The position numbers and the translations under genes were made by a program. Of a DNA stretch of 58,995 nucleotides, positions 55,379 to 58,995 are shown one piece after another. Positions within the stretch are counted from its first letter, which is position 1. Each line of letters begins with the position of its first letter. This stretch comes from Nostoc sp. JL33 (GTDB lineage Bacteria; Cyanobacteriota; Cyanobacteriia; Cyanobacteriales; Nostocaceae), in the NCBI RefSeq assembly GCF_017114985.1, contig NZ_JABXKP010000098.1, positions 1 through 58,995 of the forward strand, given 5' to 3'. A model generated the notes under the pieces. That model did not search any database and was not told the DNA's origin. It saw nothing but the letters and a program-made list of their open reading frames with translations.

Positions 55379-56162
55379 TTAGGTTTCTGTAGTAATTAGC
55401 CAGTGCCTCTACTTAGACTTTCGCCCAGCATGAGGTCTTACCTCCCCTTTTACAGCAGAGACGGCTGAACCTTCCCCCAATAGCCATCTGATACCTCCCG
55501 GTTCGCTGATTTTTTTTGGAGTTCGAGAAATTGCCGAAAAACAGAAAATCTAGGTTTAGTAATGGTTTTAAGCATTCCCCTAAATTTACCTTGAACTACC
55601 ACCCTGCTCTAAAAACTCTATTTTTATGCGATGCCTACGGCGGCAAACTACGCGCAAAGTCGGCGTTATAGTACATCTGTATGACAAACTGGAACCCCTA
55701 TTAAATCGTTCAGCTTTTTTCTAACTCAATTTAAAATGGGCGAACCGGGAGTCATAAGTCTGGGTTAATCGCCTGGATTGGTGAACGAAATAATCAGCTT
55801 TTTGGTCACTTACGTTGTTTTATTGACATTTTGCAACGCAGTCACAGCGCTACAGCTAACTCTCCCGATTGAGCCTTAACCCTTAATGGAGTTGTCGCCC
55901 TAAATGCGTAAGCAATTGGCCAACTGCTAACTCCTGACTTCCACCAGCTAGCAGGTCAGGTTGTAAGTTGAAGTCGGAAGTTACCGCTTTCGTTTAGCGC
56001 TGCACGTTGCCATCAACGATTGGCTTGCAAGGGGGTGTTGACACCCGCTCAGAAAATATGTATCTTCAAAGTATATACGTCAGAGGAATTTTTCAAAGTG
56101 TTTCACTCCGAAAATCTCAAGTTCGGGCGTGTAGATCACTAACAAAATATTTGGAGATAGCT
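55379..56162. other. Long non-coding region before the mazEF-like pair
   Basis: About 780 bp without a convincing reading frame. It holds an 8-base T-run after CGGTTCGCTGA near 55510, a repeat fragment GCGATGCCTACGGCGGCAAA near 55627, and GGGTGTTGACACCCGC, a small perfect hairpin, near 56032. I tested it by eye for tRNA, tmRNA, RNase P and 6S RNA signatures and found none. Confidence 0.5.
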
Positions 56163-56405
56163 ATGACCGCAGTTGTTGCTAAATGGGGAAATAGTTTAGC
56201 TATTCGGATTCCAAGAGCGGTAGCTGAACAAGCACATATAACTGAAGGGACAGGTATGGATATTACTGTAGAAGGTAACAGTATTATTGTTACACCACGA
56301 AAAAGAAAAAAGTATACGCTTGATGAATTGCTTGAAGGTATGACTCCTGAGAAATTTCATCCAGAATTTGAAACTGGAAATGCTGTGGGGAATGAGCATT
56401 GGTAG
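56163..56405 (+). CDS. mazE: MazE-like AbrB-fold antitoxin
   Basis: An 80-residue antitoxin with the swapped-hairpin AbrB fold at the N terminus (MTAVVAKWGNSLAIRIPRAV, EQAHITEGTGMDITVEGNSIIV) that binds operator DNA, and an acidic C-terminal tail (LDELLEGMTPEKFHPEFETG) that should wrap the toxin. The ATG at 56163 is supported by GGAGAT 6 bases upstream; the frame is open further 5' but without homology-like sequence. The toxin gene overlaps its end by 7 bp. Confidence 0.9.
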   Translation: MTAVVAKWGNSLAIRIPRAVAEQAHITEGTGMDITVEGNSIIVTPRKRKKYTLDELLEGMTPEKFHPEFETGNAVGNEHW

Positions 56406-56842
56406 TTAATCAATACTTTCCCAAAAGAGGAGATATTATCAAATTAGAATTTGGATCAAAACAGCAGTTTACGGTTGATTCAATTCAGCGTGCATTTGCC
56501 CTTTATAACTCAGGAATGTCATTTGATGACATTGCTAGGACAATGAACAATGAACTACAACAGCAAGGGCGGGAGCAAATGGGCTACCGCCCTGTTCTTG
56601 TTATATCTCCAATTCAATACAATCGAATGGCTTCTTTAGTTTTAGCGTGTCCTATAACCAGCAAGGCAAAAGGGCTTAGTTTTGAAGTTCCACTTGTTGA
56701 GGGAACGCAAACAAAAGGAGTTGTGTTAGCCGACCAAATTAAAACACTCGATTGGAAAGCTAGAAAGGTAAAATTTGTTGAAAGTGTTTCACAAGATATA
56801 ATAGAAGAAGTACAGGCAAAGCTCGAAACATTAATTTTATAA
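56399..56842 (+). CDS. mazF: MazF/PemK-like toxin with an HTH-like insertion
   Basis: A 147-residue endoribonuclease-type toxin. The MazF core is present: PKRGDIIKLEF at the N terminus, GYRPVLVISPIQYNRMASLVLACPIT, FEVPL and GVVLADQIKTLDW. Between the first strand and GYRPVLV there are about 38 extra residues (about 19-56) with SIQRAFALYNSGMSFDDIAR, which looks like a helix-turn-helix; in ordinary MazF this is a short loop. The start is a TTG (56399) overlapping mazE by 7 bp, consistent with coupled translation; no ATG is available before the conserved RGD. Confidence 0.85.
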   Translation: MVVNQYFPKRGDIIKLEFGSKQQFTVDSIQRAFALYNSGMSFDDIARTMNNELQQQGREQMGYRPVLVISPIQYNRMASLVLACPITSKAKGLSFEVPLVEGTQTKGVVLADQIKTLDWKARKVKFVESVSQDIIEEVQAKLETLIL

Positions 56843-57071
56843 AACTAATTTTATTGCTCCTTTTATACATTTATAACCAATGATTTCCATGCTTTCTGAC
56901 AAGCCAATTGTCTAACTGTGCTAACACTTCGCTGCAACGGACTGAATCGATATCTGGGTTGGGATGCAAAGAAGCAAGCGTATGGGCGCATTTGCATTCT
57001 TGGTGGGTTATAGAGAATAATCACAGATAAAGCAGCTTTGGCATCTTCGTGCGAGAGAATAAATATAAAAT

Positions 57072-58670
57072 ATGGCGATCGCAATCGATTTTGGTACTAG
57101 CAACACAGTCATTGCTCGTTGGAACCCCGTAACCCAACAGCCAGAAACCCTGAATCTACCAGGCTTATCAATTAAACAAAGTCTCAATCCGCCACTGATT
57201 CCCAGCTTGGTTTATGTTGAAGACGCAACCCAAAATAAAGTCTTAGTCGGGCAACAAGTACGCGATCGCGGTCTTGACCTCAAAGGCGAAACGCGGTTTT
57301 TCCGCAGCTTTAAGCGCGGTATCGGTGCAGATATCCAAGGTTTCTTACCCGAATTAGATGGGCAACTTGTCACCTTTGAACAAGTCGGGCAATGGTTTCT
57401 CACCAAAGTGATTGAGGAACTAGCACCTCTGCAAGGTGGCTTAGATTCTCTAGTGTTAACGGTACCCGTAGACAGTTTTGAAGCCTATCGTCACTGGTTG
57501 GGGAAAGTTTGTCAAGCCCTTCCCGTCGAACAGGTGCGGATGCTGGATGAACCCACAGCCGCCGCTTTGGGTTATGGCTTGGCAGATCAAGAAATTCTCT
57601 TGGTGATTGACTTTGGTGGTGGTACTTTGGATTTGTCCCTTGTGCGGTTGGATCAAGGGGTGCAAGCAAGCACAAAGCCCTTGGGATTTATCCTCAAGTG
57701 GGGTAATAAGTCCTTGGCTGAAGATTCAAAACAAAAAGTCAAAACTGCCCGTGTCCTGGCGAAAGCTGGGCAAAATTTGGGCGGTACTGATATTGATAAT
57801 TGGTTAGTAGATTACTTTGCCAAAACTCAAGAGTTGGCGGTAAGTCCCTTGACAACACGATTGGCAGAACGGGTAAAAATTCAGCTATCAACTCAAAACC
57901 AAGCTAGTGAAGTTTATTTTGATGATGAGACATTAGAAAGTTATGAACTGGAACTAAACCGCGACACTTTTGAAAATATCCTCAAAGAACACGCATTTTT
58001 TGAGTTACTGGATGAGTCGATGACGACACTGTTGCAGCAAGCAAGACGCCAAGGGATAGAACTTCCAGATATTAATGCAGTTTTGTTAGTTGGTGGGACA
58101 GTGCAATTACCAGCAGTGCAGACATGGATCAAACAGTATTTTGAGCCAGAAAAAATCCGTTGCGAACGTCCTTTTGAAGCGATCGCTCAAGGTGCATTAC
58201 AGTTAGCACAAGGGATACAAATTAAAGACTTTCTTTACCATAGTTATGGTATCCGCTACTGGGATCGCCGCAACCAGCGTCACAAATGGCATTCTTTAAT
58301 TAAAGCTGGACAGGCATATCCAATGAGTCAGCCAGTGGAATTAGTCTTAGGCGCTTCTGTGGAAAATCAGCCTAGTATTGAACTAATTATGGGAGAATTG
58401 GGAGCAGATACAGGTAACACCGAAGTTTATTTTGATGGCGATCGCTTAATTACTCGTCGTCTAGACAGTAGTGAAACCAGCGTCAAACCCCTCAACGATC
58501 AAGAAGGCGCGAGGACAATTGCCCAGCTGACACCAGCCGGATATCCTGGAAGCGATCGCATCAAAATTCTCTTTCAAGTTGATGAGCAACGTTTTTTGCG
58601 AATCACCGTTGAGGACTTGTTAACTAATGATACACTTTTAGAAAATCAACTTGTGGCACAGTTGAGTTAA
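57072..58670 (+). CDS. Hsp70-like protein with reduced substrate-binding part
   Basis: A 532-residue protein with a complete actin-like ATPase domain: AIDFGTSNTVIARW (phosphate 1), LVIDFGGGTLDLSLV (phosphate 2, about 178) and AVLLVGGTVQLPAVQTWI (adenosine, about 337). After residue about 390 only about 140 residues remain, beta-rich and ending LRITVEDLLTNDTLLENQLVAQLS; the helical lid of DnaK is absent. It is thus an atypical Hsp70 of the kind common in cyanobacteria, not dnaK. No J-domain or GrpE gene lies nearby. ATG 57072 is followed at once by a HIP1 octamer. Its 3' end overlaps a PIN fragment on the other strand by 33 bp. Confidence 0.87.
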   Translation: MAIAIDFGTSNTVIARWNPVTQQPETLNLPGLSIKQSLNPPLIPSLVYVEDATQNKVLVGQQVRDRGLDLKGETRFFRSFKRGIGADIQGFLPELDGQLVTFEQVGQWFLTKVIEELAPLQGGLDSLVLTVPVDSFEAYRHWLGKVCQALPVEQVRMLDEPTAAALGYGLADQEILLVIDFGGGTLDLSLVRLDQGVQASTKPLGFILKWGNKSLAEDSKQKVKTARVLAKAGQNLGGTDIDNWLVDYFAKTQELAVSPLTTRLAERVKIQLSTQNQASEVYFDDETLESYELELNRDTFENILKEHAFFELLDESMTTLLQQARRQGIELPDINAVLLVGGTVQLPAVQTWIKQYFEPEKIRCERPFEAIAQGALQLAQGIQIKDFLYHSYGIRYWDRRNQRHKWHSLIKAGQAYPMSQPVELVLGASVENQPSIELIMGELGADTGNTEVYFDGDRLITRRLDSSETSVKPLNDQEGARTIAQLTPAGYPGSDRIKILFQVDEQRFLRITVEDLLTNDTLLENQLVAQLS

Positions 58671-58829
58671 TTTACTAAGAGGATTTAAAAGTGGGATACC
58701 GCAACCGTCGAAATCCCGGATGTTGCGCGTTACTAAGGTCAATTGATGAATTTGAGCAGTAGCAGCAATCATCATATCTGCTTGGGTGTGTGTTTTCCCA
58801 CTTAATCTTAGTTGACCGAATTTTAGATT
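58638..58829 (-). pseudogene. C-terminal fragment of a VapC-type PIN toxin
   Basis: On the minus strand the frame reads LRLSGKTHTQADMMIAATAQ, then IHQLTLVTRNIRDFDGCGIPLLNPL, the last third of a FitB/VapC PIN domain with its acidic residues (QADMM and TRNIRDF). A stop (58830-58832) closes the frame upstream, and no start codon precedes the conserved part. The fragment ends inside the Hsp70-like gene. Confidence 0.7.
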
Positions 58830-58832
58830 TTA

Positions 58833-58995
58833 AATTTTGGAAAATGGAATTGTTGGGCGTTGCCTAAGAAGAGAAGATTCTTGCGTTCCATTATTTAAAA
58901 AGGTCTCTTCGCGAGAGCGTCTGGTAGAGTTGCGAACGTATTTAAACGCGAGAATAATTCTTTAATCCGTCTTGGAAAGTTTGCTCAAGTCAAGC
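58833..58995. other. Right-edge sequence without recognisable gene
   Basis: The last 160 bp contain GGTCTCTTCGCGAGAGCGTC, an inverted-repeat fragment of the interspersed cyanobacterial type. No coding frame can be assigned before the window ends. Confidence 0.4.

Noticed and set aside
56863..57084. Minus-strand frame before the Hsp70-like gene
   Set aside because: Cys/Met/Arg-rich composition unlike a real protein; overlaps the Hsp70 start.

Overview
The window reads as chromosome of a heterocyst-forming filamentous cyanobacterium (Nostocales). The octamer GCGATCGC (HIP1) is scattered throughout, short heptamer repeats of the GGGGAGT type lie between genes, and the gene content is diagnostic: a hetZ-patU heterocyst pair, beta-carboxysome shell genes ccmK3-ccmK4, a beta-carotene hydroxylase of the CrtR type and a cyanobacterial cellulose synthase locus. 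No rRNA, tRNA, CRISPR array or intact transposase was recognised. The left edge carries what looks like the 3' end of a TnpB (IS200/IS605-type) element.

Layout. 1-6.7 kb: housekeeping and metabolic genes (sppA, aroH, an OGFr-like protein, a DUF433/DUF5615 toxin-antitoxin pair, crtR, pyk). 6.7-10.3 kb: an M61 peptidase and a secreted GH5 cellulase with a CBM2 module. 10.9-23.6 kb: a cellulose biosynthesis and export region. A predicted outer-membrane beta-barrel and a TPR protein overlap by 4 bp and look like a split BcsC; they are followed by a GH8 lipoprotein endoglucanase, BcsB and BcsA with an intact PilZ (c-di-GMP) motif. 23.8-30.8 kb: a MoxR ATPase/DUF2201 pair, then two large repeat proteins (pentapeptide-WD40 and leucine-rich-repeat-variant). 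31-34.7 kb: a Crp-family regulator, then patU and hetZ. 35.7-42.4 kb: a carboxysome neighbourhood with ccmK4, ccmK3, a ParA-type ATPase plus coiled-coil partner that match the McdA/McdB carboxysome-positioning pair, and a probable CcmS chaperone, interrupted by an alpha/beta hydrolase, a CYP110-like P450, a small orphan gene pair and a NACHT-protein remnant.

42.5-59 kb is more mixed: an ABC exporter with a decayed partial copy split by a small inverted-repeat element, a SulP anion transporter, a ribokinase flanked by two different 21-bp tandem arrays, a Tat-exported protein and a copper-radical (galactose oxidase-like) enzyme with all ligand residues present. Then follow a glutathionyl-hydroquinone reductase, an aspartoacylase-like protein, a NodB-type deacetylase, a MazEF-like pair whose toxin carries an HTH-like insert, and a short Hsp70-like protein, ending in a PIN-toxin fragment.

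How the parts may work together: the 12.9-23.6 kb genes form one co-directional unit for making, trimming and exporting a beta-1,4-glucan, with the GH5-CBM2 enzyme next door able to act on the product outside the cell. The carboxysome genes supply shell facets (CcmK3/K4), a shell-assembly chaperone candidate and spatial positioning (McdAB). All functional names rest on reading conserved motifs and gene order; no database search was run.
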